Source of the DNA: Aeromicrobium sp. PE09-221
GTDB lineage: Bacteria > Actinomycetota > Actinomycetes > Propionibacteriales > Nocardioidaceae
Direction of reading: 5' to 3'
DNA length: 64,000 nt
Assembly (NCBI RefSeq): GCF_002174305.1
Contig: NZ_MIJB01000020.1
Coordinates: forward strand, 31,343 to 95,342
Below, one piece after another: positions 15,932 through 25,079 of the stretch. Position numbers and translations under genes: made by a program. The notes under the pieces were generated by a model, which saw nothing but the letters and a program-made list of their open reading frames with translations, was not told where the DNA came from and did no database searches. Position 1 is the stretch's first letter, and each line of letters begins with the position of its first letter.

Positions 15932-17287
15932 ATGGGTTCTCGTGTGGTGATCGTCGGCGGTGACGCCGGCGGCATGACGGCCGCGTCCGCACTGGTCAAG
16001 AGTCTCGGCGCCGAGGACGAGGTCGTGGTGATCGAACGGGGGCAGTTCACCTCGTACTCCGCCTGCGGACTGCCGTACTGGGTGGCCGGCGAGGTCGAGT
16101 CGCGTGACGACCTGATCGCGCGTTCCCCCGACAAGCACCGGGAGAACGGCATCGACCTGCGGCTCGGTGTCACCGCGACCTCGCTCGATGCCGATGCCAA
16201 GGTGCTGTCCACGAGCGAAGGCGACCTGAACTACGACCATCTCCTCATCGCGACCGGCGCCGAGCCCGTGTGGCCCGATATCGAGGGTGCCGACGCCGAG
16301 GGCATCGTGCCCATCACCACCATCCCGCAGGGACAGGAGATCCTGCGCCAATTGGACCGCGATCCCGAGAAGGTCATCGTCGCCGGCAGCGGGTTCATCG
16401 GAACGGAGATGGCCGAGGCCTGCCTGCGACTCGGGCTCGACACCACGGTCATCAGCGCAGGCGAGCTCCCCCTCGCCCGGTTCGAGAAGGTCGTGGGGGA
16501 GCGGGTGCACGAGCAGATGGCGGCTCGGCAGATCGGCTTCCACGGGGGTCGGCGGCTCACAGGATTCCGTACCAAGGACGGCCGGGTGACGGGTGTCGAG
16601 CTCGACGACTCCACGGTCCTCGACGCTGACCTGGTGATCCTGGCCTTCGGAGTGAGGCCCCGCTCGGAGCTGGCGCGGGACGCGGGACTGACCCTGGGGC
16701 CCAAGGATGCGATCGTCGTCGACGAGTATCAGTGCGCCGATCGCGCGCGCGGGATCTGGGCCGCCGGGGACTGCACCGCGGTCCGGGACCGCCAGTCCGG
16801 CGAGCTGCTCCACCTGCCTCTCGGCGATCACGCCAACAAACAGGGCATGGTCGCGGCCTCCGGGATCGAGGCCGCGATCCTCGGCGGTGAGCCCGAGTGG
16901 TCGTTCCCGGGAGTCGTCCAGACCTTCATCACTCGCTTCTGCGATCTGGAGATCTCCCGTACCGGCGTCTCCACCGCCGAGGCGGAGAAACTGGGATGGG
17001 ACACGGTCAGCGTGTCCATCGACACCACCACCCGGGCCGGCTACTACCCGGGCGCCGAGCCGATGACCGTCTGGCTGCTGGCCGACCGCCGCACCCGACA
17101 GGTCCGCGGTGTGCAGATCGTCGGCGGATCCACGGCGGGGCTGCGGATCGATGCTGCCGCGACCGCGATCACCGCCGGGATGCGGGTCGACGACCTCATC
17201 ATGCTGGATCTCGCCTACGCGCCGCCCTTCTCCTCGGTGTGGTCGCCGCTGCACGTCGCCGCCAGAGCCGCCCGCAAGCTGCTCTGA
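15932..17287 (+). CDS. FAD/NAD-dependent disulfide oxidoreductase, CoA-disulfide reductase/NADH oxidase-like
   Basis: 451 residues. IVGGDAGGMTAAS binds FAD, YSACGLPYWVAG carries the single redox Cys typical of CoA-disulfide reductase, NADH oxidase and NADH peroxidase, VIVAGSGFIGTEMAE binds NAD(P), and GIWAAGDCTAV is the second FAD motif. A C-terminal dimerisation domain ends the protein. It probably reduces a low-molecular-weight disulfide or oxygen species with NAD(P)H. TAGGCT ends six bases before the ATG, a leaderless arrangement. Confidence 0.85.
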   Translation: MGSRVVIVGGDAGGMTAASALVKSLGAEDEVVVIERGQFTSYSACGLPYWVAGEVESRDDLIARSPDKHRENGIDLRLGVTATSLDADAKVLSTSEGDLNYDHLLIATGAEPVWPDIEGADAEGIVPITTIPQGQEILRQLDRDPEKVIVAGSGFIGTEMAEACLRLGLDTTVISAGELPLARFEKVVGERVHEQMAARQIGFHGGRRLTGFRTKDGRVTGVELDDSTVLDADLVILAFGVRPRSELARDAGLTLGPKDAIVVDEYQCADRARGIWAAGDCTAVRDRQSGELLHLPLGDHANKQGMVAASGIEAAILGGEPEWSFPGVVQTFITRFCDLEISRTGVSTAEAEKLGWDTVSVSIDTTTRAGYYPGAEPMTVWLLADRRTRQVRGVQIVGGSTAGLRIDAAATAITAGMRVDDLIMLDLAYAPPFSSVWSPLHVAARAARKLL

Positions 17288-17314
17288 CCCGCCCTGGACT
17301 CGGTCCAGGGCGGG
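17288..17314. terminator. Perfect 12-bp hairpin, probable terminator
   Basis: CCCGCCCTGGAC (17288-17299) pairs perfectly with 17303-17314 across a 3-nt loop, directly after the stop of the oxidoreductase gene. There is no T run, as is common for actinobacterial intrinsic terminators. Confidence 0.7.
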
Positions 17315-17374
17315 CACGGCATCGGTGGGCTGGAATACTGGCGGTAGCGCCCGCTTTCGACACCAGGAGAACTG

Positions 17375-18394
17375 ATGCCCGTCGCAACTCCCGAGATCTA
17401 CGCCGAGATGCTGGACAAGGCCAAGCGCGACTCGTTCGCCTTCCCGGCCATCAATGTCTCGAGCTCGCAGACCCTCAACGCCGCACTTGCCGGTTTCGCC
17501 GAGGCCGAGTCCGATGGCATCATCCAGGTCTCCACCGGTGGAGCCGAGTACTTCTCCGGTCCGACGGTGAAGGACATGGTGAGCGGATCGCTGGCCTTCG
17601 CCGCCTTCGCCCAAGAGGTCGCAAAGAAGTACCCGATCAATGTCGCTCTGCACACCGATCACTGCCCCAAAGACAAGCTCGACGGCTTCGTGCGTCCGCT
17701 CATCGAGGCCTCAACCGAACGGGTCCAGGGTGGCGGCCTGCCGTACTTCCAGTCGCACATGTGGGACGGCTCCGCGGTGCCGCTCGACGAGAACCTGCAG
17801 ATCGCTCAGGAGCTGCTCGAGAAGGCCGCTGCCGCCAACATCATCCTCGAGGTCGAGATCGGCGTCGTCGGCGGAGAGGAGGACGGTGTCGAGGCCGAGA
17901 TCAACGAGAAGCTCTACACCTCGACCGAGGATGCCCTCGCCACGGTCCGCGCGCTCGGTCTCGGCGAGAAGGGCCGCTACCTGACGGCGCTGACCTTCGG
18001 CAATGTGCATGGTGTCTATAAGCCCGGCAACGTCAAGCTGCGTCCCGAGGTCCTCAAGAACGCCCAGGAGGCCGTCGCCGCCGAGTTCGGCACCGAGCAG
18101 GCCTTCGACTTCGTCTTCCACGGCGGATCGGGATCGCTGCCCGAGGAGATCTCGGCGGCGGTCGACTACGGCGTCATCAAGATGAATGTCGACACCGACA
18201 CCCAGTACGCCTTCACCCGGCCGGTCGTCGACCACATGTTCCGCAACTACGACGGCGTCCTGAAGATCGACGGCGAGGTCGGCAATAAGAAGACGTACGA
18301 CCCGCGCGCCTGGGGCAAGGCCGCCGAGGCGGGCATGGCCGCGCGCGTGGTCGAGGCCTGCCAGAATCTGCGCTCGGCCGGCAACAAGCTCTGA
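17375..18394 (+). CDS. fba: Class II fructose-bisphosphate aldolase
   Basis: 339 residues. It is the zinc-dependent aldolase of glycolysis and gluconeogenesis, cleaving fructose 1,6-bisphosphate into dihydroxyacetone phosphate and glyceraldehyde 3-phosphate. ALHTDHCPKDKL carries the catalytic Asp and zinc His, LEVEIGVVGGEEDGV the Glu region, FGNVHGVYKPG another zinc His, and FHGGSGS the phosphate site. AGGAG precedes the ATG. A DUF3151 gene lies just downstream, the usual actinobacterial neighbour. Confidence 0.96.
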   Translation: MPVATPEIYAEMLDKAKRDSFAFPAINVSSSQTLNAALAGFAEAESDGIIQVSTGGAEYFSGPTVKDMVSGSLAFAAFAQEVAKKYPINVALHTDHCPKDKLDGFVRPLIEASTERVQGGGLPYFQSHMWDGSAVPLDENLQIAQELLEKAAAANIILEVEIGVVGGEEDGVEAEINEKLYTSTEDALATVRALGLGEKGRYLTALTFGNVHGVYKPGNVKLRPEVLKNAQEAVAAEFGTEQAFDFVFHGGSGSLPEEISAAVDYGVIKMNVDTDTQYAFTRPVVDHMFRNYDGVLKIDGEVGNKKTYDPRAWGKAAEAGMAARVVEACQNLRSAGNKL

Positions 18395-18427
18395 TCGAAG
18401 CCTCGAGGGGCCGGTGGCGCGACGGCG

Positions 18428-18943
18428 TCACCGGCCCTTCGTGCGTTCGACGGCGACGAGGAGATCAGTCCGCAGAGTCGCCGGATCGGCCTGCGGGGGT
18501 GGTTCGGTGACGTAGACCTCGCCGAGGGCGACGGGTTCGCCGCTGGCCGAGGAGGCGGCCACCGCCATGAGCCGGCCCCAACTGTCGCCGAGTGCGTCAT
18601 AGCCACCGACATGGCTCAGCGCCGCCGTGGGCCCCGGCGGCCACTCGCTGGCGACGACGGTCACGCCGTCGGCATCGATCGGCCCCGACCACGGGGTCCG
18701 GACCGGGAAGCCGATCTCGATGTCGAAGGTGCCGCGCGGGTCGCCGCGGTACAGGCAGAGGGCCGGACCCGCCGGGGTGAGCTCGCCACGGGAGATCGCG
18801 CCGCCCACGGCCGTGAAGGTGGTGTCGAAGAGATCGCGTAGGTCGTCCATCGTGACCTGCTCGTAGATCGCCACCGCGAGGGGGACGCGTTCGGTGTCGA
18901 ACCAGGTCACGTCGGCGATGGGCTCGGGGGTCAGGGGCAACAT
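18428..18943 (-). CDS. GyrI-like small-molecule-binding domain protein
   Basis: 171 residues with no DNA-binding domain. The pattern (VPLAVAIYEQVTMDDLRDLFDTTF, GPALCLYRGDP, FDIEIGFPV, SEWPPGPTAALSHVGGYDALGDSWGRL) matches stand-alone GyrI-like/SHS2 domains related to the effector domains of AraC and MerR multidrug regulators. The role may be binding or hydrolysis of hydrophobic molecules. ATG at 18943 has GGAG upstream. Confidence 0.75.
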   Translation of the reverse strand: MLPLTPEPIADVTWFDTERVPLAVAIYEQVTMDDLRDLFDTTFTAVGGAISRGELTPAGPALCLYRGDPRGTFDIEIGFPVRTPWSGPIDADGVTVVASEWPPGPTAALSHVGGYDALGDSWGRLMAVAASSASGEPVALGEVYVTEPPPQADPATLRTDLLVAVERTKGR

Positions 18944-19056
18944 GGGGTCTCCTCGTCGTCGGTCACACGATGACACACCCCACCGACAGTCTCACCCCAC
19001 CGCGTAGATCGTGTCCGGTGAGCCGGGGATTACCAGGGACGGCCTAGGTTCTGGGT

Positions 19057-19461
19057 ATGACCAACTTGCTCGGAGAACCGCCGGAGACCCTGCTGCCCGC
19101 CGACCCGGGAGCCGCCGATCTGGACGCCGGCGCCGCGCCCGCCGAGGTCGCGACGGCCCATCCCGACTCCACCGCCGCCTGGGCCCTGCTGGCCACCGAG
19201 GCGCTGGCCGAGGGTCGTGACCTGGAGGGGTACGCCTTCGCCCGCACCTCCTACCATCGTTCGCTCGACGGCCTGCGCCGCAACGGCTGGAAAGGCCATG
19301 GCCCGGTGCCGTGGTCGCACGAGCCGAACCGCGGCTTCCTGCGCTCCCTGGCGGCCCTCGCGACGGCCTCGGAGCGACTCGGCGACGAGGCCGAGGCCCA
19401 TCGCTGCCGTGAGTTCCTGCGCGAGTCGAGCCCGGAGGGGTACGCCGTCCTCGTCGGCTGA
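19057..19461 (+). CDS. DUF3151 protein
   Basis: 134 residues, helical, no signal or membrane segment. The motifs AYAFARTSYHRSLDGLRRNGWKG-like core (key residues Y-H-R-S-L-D-x-L-R-x-N-G-W) and HEPNRGFLRSL identify actinobacterial DUF3151, usually encoded near fba as here. Function unknown. Leaderless start: TAGGTT (19045-19050), six bases, ATG. Confidence 0.85.
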   Translation: MTNLLGEPPETLLPADPGAADLDAGAAPAEVATAHPDSTAAWALLATEALAEGRDLEGYAFARTSYHRSLDGLRRNGWKGHGPVPWSHEPNRGFLRSLAALATASERLGDEAEAHRCREFLRESSPEGYAVLVG

Positions 19462-19469
19462 CTTGATGA

Positions 19470-19557
19470 GGTGGTAGGCCGTCACCGTCATCGCGGGCGT
19501 GGTGGACTCGATGGGCCACCGCCAGGTGGGGCGAAGGGGCGACGGCCTACCGCCACC
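19470..19557. repeat. Intergenic palindromic element, family F
   Basis: GGTGGTAGGCCGTC at 19470-19483 is inverted at 19538-19557 (GACGGCCTACC followed by GCCACC). A weaker partner (GGTGGACTC / GGGCCACC) lies between them. It fills the gap between two convergent genes, so it may terminate transcription from both sides. Only one copy is in the window. Confidence 0.6.
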
Positions 19558-19571
19558 GGGGGAAGGACGGC

Positions 19572-20450
19572 TCAGGCCAGGAAGGTGAGGGCGCCGGGAA
19601 GGACCTTCCAGCTGTGATCGGGACAGGGGTCGCTGATCTCACCGTCGCTTGTGCACCGCAGCCCGTCCCCGTGCACCTCCACCCGCTGCGCGCGCTCGTA
19701 GTGCACGAGGGGCGACTCGTCCGTGGTGCGCGTCAGCAGACGCACGACATAGGCGGCCCGTCCGGCCAGAGTGTGGGCGAAGACAGCCTGTACGTCCATC
19801 TGCCCGTCGTCGATCTCGGCGGTGGGGAACAGCTCGGTCCCGCCCCCGACGAAGCGGCCGTTGCCCACAGACAATTGCGTGATGTGCCCGTGTCGCCGCC
19901 GTATCGGACGCCCGTCGATCCTCACCTCGACCTTGGCATCGGGGACGAAGGCCGACTTGGCAGCCCCGATCACATACCCGAACGGCCCCCACCGCTCCTT
20001 GTATCGCTTGGCGCGCACAGCGGCCTCGGCGCCCAGCCCGATACTTGCCGCGTTGACCACCACGGCGCCGCCGAAGTCCTCCAGCAGATCGATGCGCCGG
20101 CCCTCCGACCCGGAGACACGCTCCGCGGCACGGGCGGGATCGAGGGGGATGTCCAGCGTGCGGGCGAAGTCGTTGCCGGTGCCCAGCGGCACGAGCCCGA
20201 CGGCGAGATCGTCCAGCCGCCCGGCGCGGTGGATCGCGTCGATCACGGCATGCAGACTGCCGTCGCCGCCGAAGACGACGACGGCGTCGACCTCGGAGTG
20301 CTCGGCGAGGGCCGCGTCGAGCTCGTCCAACGAGCCGGTCGCGACCACCTCGACCGCGGCATCGCGTCGCAGCACCTCGACACCGCTCTCGATGGAAGCG
20401 GAGGTCGAGGTTCCGGCGGAGGCGTTGGTGATCGCGAGGAGTCTGCGCAT
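19572..20450 (-). CDS. Diacylglycerol/sphingosine kinase-family lipid kinase
   Basis: 292 residues. The nucleotide motif [16 protein letters not shown] and substrate motif [15 protein letters not shown] near residues 56-110 define the DAGK catalytic domain; the C-terminal beta sandwich ends in a CTSDGEIS segment typical of the YegS/DgkB group. It probably phosphorylates diacylglycerol or a phosphatidylinositol precursor at the membrane face. It is divergent from purA and convergent with DUF3151. Confidence 0.88.
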   Translation of the reverse strand: MRRLLAITNASAGTSTSASIESGVEVLRRDAAVEVVATGSLDELDAALAEHSEVDAVVVFGGDGSLHAVIDAIHRAGRLDDLAVGLVPLGTGNDFARTLDIPLDPARAAERVSGSEGRRIDLLEDFGGAVVVNAASIGLGAEAAVRAKRYKERWGPFGYVIGAAKSAFVPDAKVEVRIDGRPIRRRHGHITQLSVGNGRFVGGGTELFPTAEIDDGQMDVQAVFAHTLAGRAAYVVRLLTRTTDESPLVHYERAQRVEVHGDGLRCTSDGEISDPCPDHSWKVLPGALTFLA

Positions 20451-20510
20451 GGCGTGATCAGCCTACGTGCTCTCGCGAACCGGAGGGCGCTGTCGAGCCG
20501 CGATCTTCGG

Positions 20511-20545
20511 TAGAATGCGCGGGTAAGAGCCCCGCGAGGGGCTTT
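20511..20545 (+). promoter_or_regulatory. purA promoter and leader hairpin
   Basis: A -10 box TAGAAT (20511-20516) lies 57 bp before the purA start. The leader then holds AGCCCC-GCGA-GGGGCT (20528-20543) followed by TTT, a small terminator-like hairpin inside the 5' UTR. It could cause attenuation or protect the mRNA. Whether it acts is unknown. Confidence 0.45.
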
Positions 20546-20572
20546 CCGCATGCCCTGAGGTGGTGCAACTCC

Positions 20573-21856
20573 ATGCCCGCAGTCGTCATCGTCGGTGCCC
20601 AATGGGGCGACGAAGGCAAAGGCAAGGCGACCGATCTGCTCGGCAGCCGGGTCGATTACGTGGTCAAGTTCAACGGCGGCAACAATGCCGGACACACGGT
20701 CGTCATCGGCGACCAGAAGTACGCGCTCCATCTGCTGCCCAGCGGCATCCTGAGCCCCGGTTGCACGCCAGTCATCGGCAACGGCGTCGTGGTCGACCTC
20801 GGTGTGCTGTTCGAGGAGATCGACGGTCTGGAGGCGCGCGGCATCGACACCTCGAAGCTGGTCGTGTCCGCCAATGCCCACGTCATCGCCGACTACAACC
20901 GCACGCTCGACAAGGTCACCGAACGGTTCCTCGGCAGCCGGAAGATCGGCACCACGGGCCGCGGCATCGGGCCCACCTATGCCGACAAGATGAACCGTCT
21001 CGGCGTGCGTGTCCAGGACCTCTTCGACGAGAAGATCCTGCGCGCCAAGGTCGAGGGTGCGCTGGAGCTGAAGAACCAGATCCTCACCAAGGTCTACAAC
21101 CGGCGCTCGGTCGAGGTCGATGAGGTCGTGGACGAGCTGCTCGGCTACGTCGACCGTCTGCGGCCGATGGTGGCCGACACGTCGCTGCTGCTCGGCGACG
21201 CGCTGGACGCCGACCAGACGGTGCTGCTGGAGGCGGGCCAGGCGACGCTGCTGGACGTCGACCACGGCACCTATCCCTTCGTGACCAGCTCGTCGGCGAC
21301 CGCCGGCGGCGCGTGCACCGGCTCGGGCATCCCTCCCATGCGCCTCACACGGGTCATCGGCATCGTCAAGGCCTATGCCACGCGGGTCGGCGAGGGGCCG
21401 TTCCCCACTGAGCTCTTCGATGCCGATGGCGAGCGGCTGCGTGACAACGGCGGCGAGTTCGGCACCACGACCGGGCGTCCGCGCCGTTGCGGCTGGTACG
21501 ACGCGCCGATCGCCCGGTATGCCGCCCGCATCAACGGCCTGACCGATTTCGTGCTCACCAAGCTCGATGTCCTCACGGGTTTCGAGCGGATCCCCGTGTG
21601 CGTGGCCTATGAGGTCGACGGTGAGCGGGTCGACGAGATGCCGATGACGCAGACCGGCTTCCACCACGCCACGCCGATCTACGAGTACTTCGACGGTTGG
21701 AGCGAGGACATCTCCGGGGCCCGCGCGATCGAGGACCTGCCGGTCAACGCACAGCGCTATGTCACGGCGATCGAGGAGATGAGCGGTGCGCGCATCTCGG
21801 CGATCGGCGTCGGCCCCGGTCGCGACGAGACGATCGTCGTCCACGATCTCCTCTGA
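20573..21856 (+). CDS. purA: Adenylosuccinate synthetase
   Basis: 427 residues, family length. It joins IMP and aspartate with GTP to make adenylosuccinate. [11 protein letters not shown] is the GTP P-loop at residues 7-17, [13 protein letters not shown] the IMP-binding loop, GTTGRGIGP a later substrate loop and [11 protein letters not shown] the C-terminal signature. Start ATG is preceded by GAGG at about 12 bases. Other purine genes are in the same region but in separate units. Confidence 0.97.
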   Translation: MPAVVIVGAQWGDEGKGKATDLLGSRVDYVVKFNGGNNAGHTVVIGDQKYALHLLPSGILSPGCTPVIGNGVVVDLGVLFEEIDGLEARGIDTSKLVVSANAHVIADYNRTLDKVTERFLGSRKIGTTGRGIGPTYADKMNRLGVRVQDLFDEKILRAKVEGALELKNQILTKVYNRRSVEVDEVVDELLGYVDRLRPMVADTSLLLGDALDADQTVLLEAGQATLLDVDHGTYPFVTSSSATAGGACTGSGIPPMRLTRVIGIVKAYATRVGEGPFPTELFDADGERLRDNGGEFGTTTGRPRRCGWYDAPIARYAARINGLTDFVLTKLDVLTGFERIPVCVAYEVDGERVDEMPMTQTGFHHATPIYEYFDGWSEDISGARAIEDLPVNAQRYVTAIEEMSGARISAIGVGPGRDETIVVHDLL

Positions 21857-21906
21857 CCCCGGGGACGATGCTCCCTCGCCCGGCAGGGGTATCTGGGTAG
21901 GGTTGC

Positions 21907-22347
21907 TCAGCTACCGCCCGCCGAGTCGGGTGAGGATCGCGGTCGGTCAGGGGCGAGGTTGATCATCCACTCGATGCCGTAGCGGTCGATGACCATCCCG
22001 AAGGCATTGCCCCAAGGTGCGGCTTCGAGCGGAACGATCACGGTGCCGCCCTCGGCCAGCCGCTCGAAGTACTCCCTCGACCGTGGGGTGTCCTCGGCGG
22101 AGATCGCCACGCCATGCATGGGCGACACGGGCGCGGCCTCTCCCGACGGCACGTCGGCCCCCATGAGCTCGAACTCGTCGGTGGCGAGATCGCCGTGCAT
22201 GATCCGGTCGGCATCGACGGGCTGGTGCTCGCCCATGTCGGCATAGCGGGCCAGTTCGAGGGTCCCGCCGAAGACCGATCGATAGAACTCCAACGCCTCG
22301 CGGGCAGTGCCGTCGAAGTGCAGGTAGGGGATGAGTCGAGTGGCCAT
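21907..22347 (-). CDS. PhnB/VOC-type small protein
   Basis: 146 residues. LIPYLHFDGTAREALEFYRSVFGG starts a single PhnB/3-demethylubiquinone-methyltransferase-like VOC fold, and MVIDRYGIEWMINL ends it. Such proteins are widespread and mostly of unknown function. AAGGAG precedes the ATG at 22347. It lies convergent to purA and divergent from purD. Confidence 0.85.
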   Translation of the reverse strand: MATRLIPYLHFDGTAREALEFYRSVFGGTLELARYADMGEHQPVDADRIMHGDLATDEFELMGADVPSGEAAPVSPMHGVAISAEDTPRSREYFERLAEGGTVIVPLEAAPWGNAFGMVIDRYGIEWMINLAPDRPRSSPDSAGGS

Positions 22348-22419
22348 GGGGGCTCCTTCCGTCCGCTCCCAGTGAACTCCTGACGGCCCCGGAGGGGAAG
22401 CCCCGTAGGCTGGTGACCC

Positions 22420-23679
22420 GTGAAGACGCTCGTCATCGGCACAGGCGGCCGCGAACACGCCCTCGCGCTCTCGCTCTCCCGCGATCCCCACGTCACCGAG
22501 GTGCACGCGGCGCCCGGGAATCCCGGTATCGGGCGGGTGGCCGAGCTGCACGAGGTCGACCCTCTCGACGGGGCCGCGGTGGCTTCTCTCGCGTCGTCGC
22601 TCGGCATCGATCTCGTCGTGGTGGGACCGGAGGCGCCGCTCGTCGCGGGGGTCGCCGATGCCGTCCGCGAGGTGGGGATCGCCTGCTTCGGCCCGAGTCG
22701 CGAGGCGGCCCGGCTCGAGGGCTCCAAGGCCTTCGCCAAGCAGGTGATGGCCGCGGCCGAGGTGCCGACGGCGCTCGCCCGGGTCTGCGAGACCCCCGAT
22801 CAGGTGGCGGAGGCGCTCGACGCCTTCGGACCGCCCTATGTCGTCAAGGACGACGCCCTCGCCGCGGGCAAGGGCGTCGTGGTGACCGAGGACCGTGCGG
22901 CGGCCGAGGCGCACGCCGCCTCCTGCGACCGGGTCGTGATCGAGGAGTTCCTCGACGGCCCTGAGGTCTCCCTGTTCGCGATCACCGACGGCCAGACGGT
23001 GCTGCCGTTGCAGCCCGCGCAGGACTTCAAGCGGGCCTATGACGGCGACGACGGACCGAACACCGGCGGCATGGGCGCCTACTCGCCATTGGACTGGGCC
23101 CCGGAGGGACTCGTGGAGGACGTCTCGCGCCGGGTGCTGATCCCCACGGTCAAGGAGATGGCCGCGCGCGGCACCCCGTTCTCGGGCCTGCTCTACGCCG
23201 GTCTCGCCCTCACCAGCCGCGGCGTGCGTGTGGTGGAGTTCAATGCGCGCTTCGGCGACCCGGAGACCCAGGCGCTGCTCGCGTTGCTGGAGACGCCGAT
23301 CTCGGCGCTGCTGATGGGTGCCGCGCAGGGGAACCTCGGCGAGGTGGGACTCCCGCAGTGGCGCGACGGCGCAGCGCTGACGGTCGTCGTCGCGGCGGAG
23401 AACTATCCGGAATCGCCGGCGAAGGGCGATGTCATCGAGGGCATCGACGAGGCCGAGCAGATCGAGGGTGTCGACGTGATCCAGGCCGGAACGGCGGAGG
23501 ATGCCGACGGTCGACTCGTCACCGCCGGTGGACGCGTGCTCGCGGTGACGGCCGTGGGCGATTCGCTCGGACAGGCCCGCGAGCGCGCCTACGCCGGCGT
23601 CGAGCGGATCTCCATCCGCGGCGCCCACCATCGCAGCGATATCGCCCTCGCCGCCGAGCGCGGCGGGATCACCCTCTGA
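22420..23679 (+). CDS. purD: Phosphoribosylamine-glycine ligase
   Basis: 419 residues. It makes GAR from phosphoribosylamine, glycine and ATP, the second step of purine synthesis. VIGTGGREHALAL is the N-terminal motif; the ATP-grasp domain shows VVKDDALAAGKGVVV, PAQDFKRAYDGDDGPNTGGM-type core (key NTGGMGAYSP) and VEFNARFGDPE for metal binding. GTG start, with TAGGCT ending eight bases upstream. Confidence 0.96.
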   Translation: MKTLVIGTGGREHALALSLSRDPHVTEVHAAPGNPGIGRVAELHEVDPLDGAAVASLASSLGIDLVVVGPEAPLVAGVADAVREVGIACFGPSREAARLEGSKAFAKQVMAAAEVPTALARVCETPDQVAEALDAFGPPYVVKDDALAAGKGVVVTEDRAAAEAHAASCDRVVIEEFLDGPEVSLFAITDGQTVLPLQPAQDFKRAYDGDDGPNTGGMGAYSPLDWAPEGLVEDVSRRVLIPTVKEMAARGTPFSGLLYAGLALTSRGVRVVEFNARFGDPETQALLALLETPISALLMGAAQGNLGEVGLPQWRDGAALTVVVAAENYPESPAKGDVIEGIDEAEQIEGVDVIQAGTAEDADGRLVTAGGRVLAVTAVGDSLGQARERAYAGVERISIRGAHHRSDIALAAERGGITL

Positions 23680-23695
23680 CGGTATCCCGCGCAGC

Positions 23696-23817
23696 GGACC
23701 GATGATGATGCGTCGTGGTCGCCCGATCAACCGCGAGGCATCATCTTTCGCCCGGGCGTGGACTGACGATGATGCATTCGGGTGGCTCCAGCAGCCGTAA
23801 CGCATCACCTTCGGTCC
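23696..23817. repeat. Intergenic palindromic element, family A copy 1
   Basis: The element begins GGACCGATGATGATGCGT and ends with its imperfect complement (…ACGCATCACC then TCGGTCC), with a second inverted pair GCATCATC/GATGATGC inside. The right half (23763-23820) is closely similar to 29976-30036. It separates purD from the cyclase gene. Role unknown. Confidence 0.7.
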
Positions 23818-23874
23818 GCCGCGCGAGGACGAGAGGGGCTCCGCCCGACCGCGGCGACCACTAGCATCGTCGGC

Positions 23875-24888
23875 GTGAGCACCGAGGAACCCCGGCCGGG
23901 GGAGCATGCCTTCGATCCGTCGCTGCTGATCGACGTCGCCGCGCAGTTCCTCTTCGACGAAGAACCGACCCTGCGGCAGTCCGAGGTCGCCGAGGCCGCC
24001 GGAGTCGATGTCGACACCGCCAATGCGCTGTGGCGGCATCTCGGATTCCCCTCCCTCGCCGACGATGAGCCCGCTTTCCTGACCGCGGATGTCGAAGCCT
24101 TGAGGCTGACCGAGCGGCTCGTCGATCTCGGCGTCCTCGACCGCGACCGGCTGCCGCAGTTCGTCCGCTCCACGGGGCGGACCTTCGCCCGACTCGCCGA
24201 CTGGCATATCCGGGTGATGCTCTCCGCCCTCGCGGCCGAGACGGAGGAGGACGAGGAGCCCACGTCGATCGATGCCTTCGCCGAGGTCATCCCGACGGTC
24301 GAGGCGCTCCAGGGCTATGTCTGGCGCCGGCATCTCCTGGCGGCCGCGAGCCGGATCGCACTGGGGGAGGTCGCCTCCGGCGGCGAGGTCCCGGTGGTGG
24401 TCGGCTTCGTCGACATCGTCGGCTACACCGCGCGGAGCCGCCAGCTCAATGCGCGAGAGCTCGGCGACATGGTCGAGTGGTTCGAGCGGGTCACCACCGA
24501 GCTCGTGGTCGAGCACGGCGGACAGGTGGTCAAGACCATCGGCGACGAGGCGATGTTCGTCCTGGAGAGTCCGGCCGAGGCCGCTGAGCTCGCCCAGTGC
24601 CTCGTCGAGCGAGCCGAGGACGACGAACGGTTCCCCGATGTCCGCGTGGGGATGGCGTACGGTCCGGTCGTCGCCCGACTCGGCGATCTGTTCGGCTCCA
24701 CCGTCAATCTCGCGGCGCGTCTGACCTCGGTCGCGCGACCTGGCCGGGTGCTCGTCGACGACGAGTTGTCCGGCGAGCTGCGGTCCGATGAGGAGCGGTG
24801 GCGACTGCGCCGGGCCCGGCGGATCTCCGTCAAGGGCTACGACCATCTCCACCTCTGGTCCCTCAAGCGCGCCGAGCCCGTGAGCTGA
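23875..24888 (+). CDS. Class III adenylate/guanylate cyclase with N-terminal regulatory domain
   Basis: 337 residues. The C-terminal catalytic domain (about 165-330) has metal Asp residues in VGFVDIVGYTARS and KTIGDEAMF, the adenine-specifying Lys in VVKTIGD, and transition-state residues in STVNLAARL (Asn and Arg). The N-terminal 160 residues are helical and resemble the autoinhibitory domain of mycobacterial Rv1264/Rv2212. It probably makes cAMP in the cytosol. GTG start follows TAGCAT by seven bases (leaderless). Confidence 0.88.
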   Translation: MSTEEPRPGEHAFDPSLLIDVAAQFLFDEEPTLRQSEVAEAAGVDVDTANALWRHLGFPSLADDEPAFLTADVEALRLTERLVDLGVLDRDRLPQFVRSTGRTFARLADWHIRVMLSALAAETEEDEEPTSIDAFAEVIPTVEALQGYVWRRHLLAAASRIALGEVASGGEVPVVVGFVDIVGYTARSRQLNARELGDMVEWFERVTTELVVEHGGQVVKTIGDEAMFVLESPAEAAELAQCLVERAEDDERFPDVRVGMAYGPVVARLGDLFGSTVNLAARLTSVARPGRVLVDDELSGELRSDEERWRLRRARRISVKGYDHLHLWSLKRAEPVS

Positions 24889-24897
24889 GCACCGCCT

Positions 24898-24983
24898 GGG
24901 CGGTGGGCTACGCACCTCTCGTTCCGCGCGAGACGTGCGCGGTTCACCGCCCAAAGGCGTGAGAGAGGTGCGTAAGTCACCGC
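24898..24983. repeat. Intergenic palindromic element, family B copy 1
   Basis: Three units: an inverted unit at 24898-24920, a short direct unit at 24935-24952 and a direct unit at 24961-24983. The shared word is GAGAGGTGCGTA followed by TCACCGCCC. The same word builds 33724-33810. It lies just after the cyclase stop and before purB. Confidence 0.7.
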
Positions 24984-25079
24984 TCTCGCGGCCGGGAGTC
25001 ACCGCAAGGCCCACATCGTCCGGGGTGACCGAACTGAGCACCACTCCGTCCCGCGGAGCGTGGCTGCGATACTGGGAGA

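Noticed and set aside
15218..17662. 814-residue minus-strand frame opposite the methyltransferase and oxidoreductase genes
   Set aside because: Low-complexity Gly/Arg/Asp/His composition typical of antisense frames in high-GC DNA; the plus strand has three clear enzymes.
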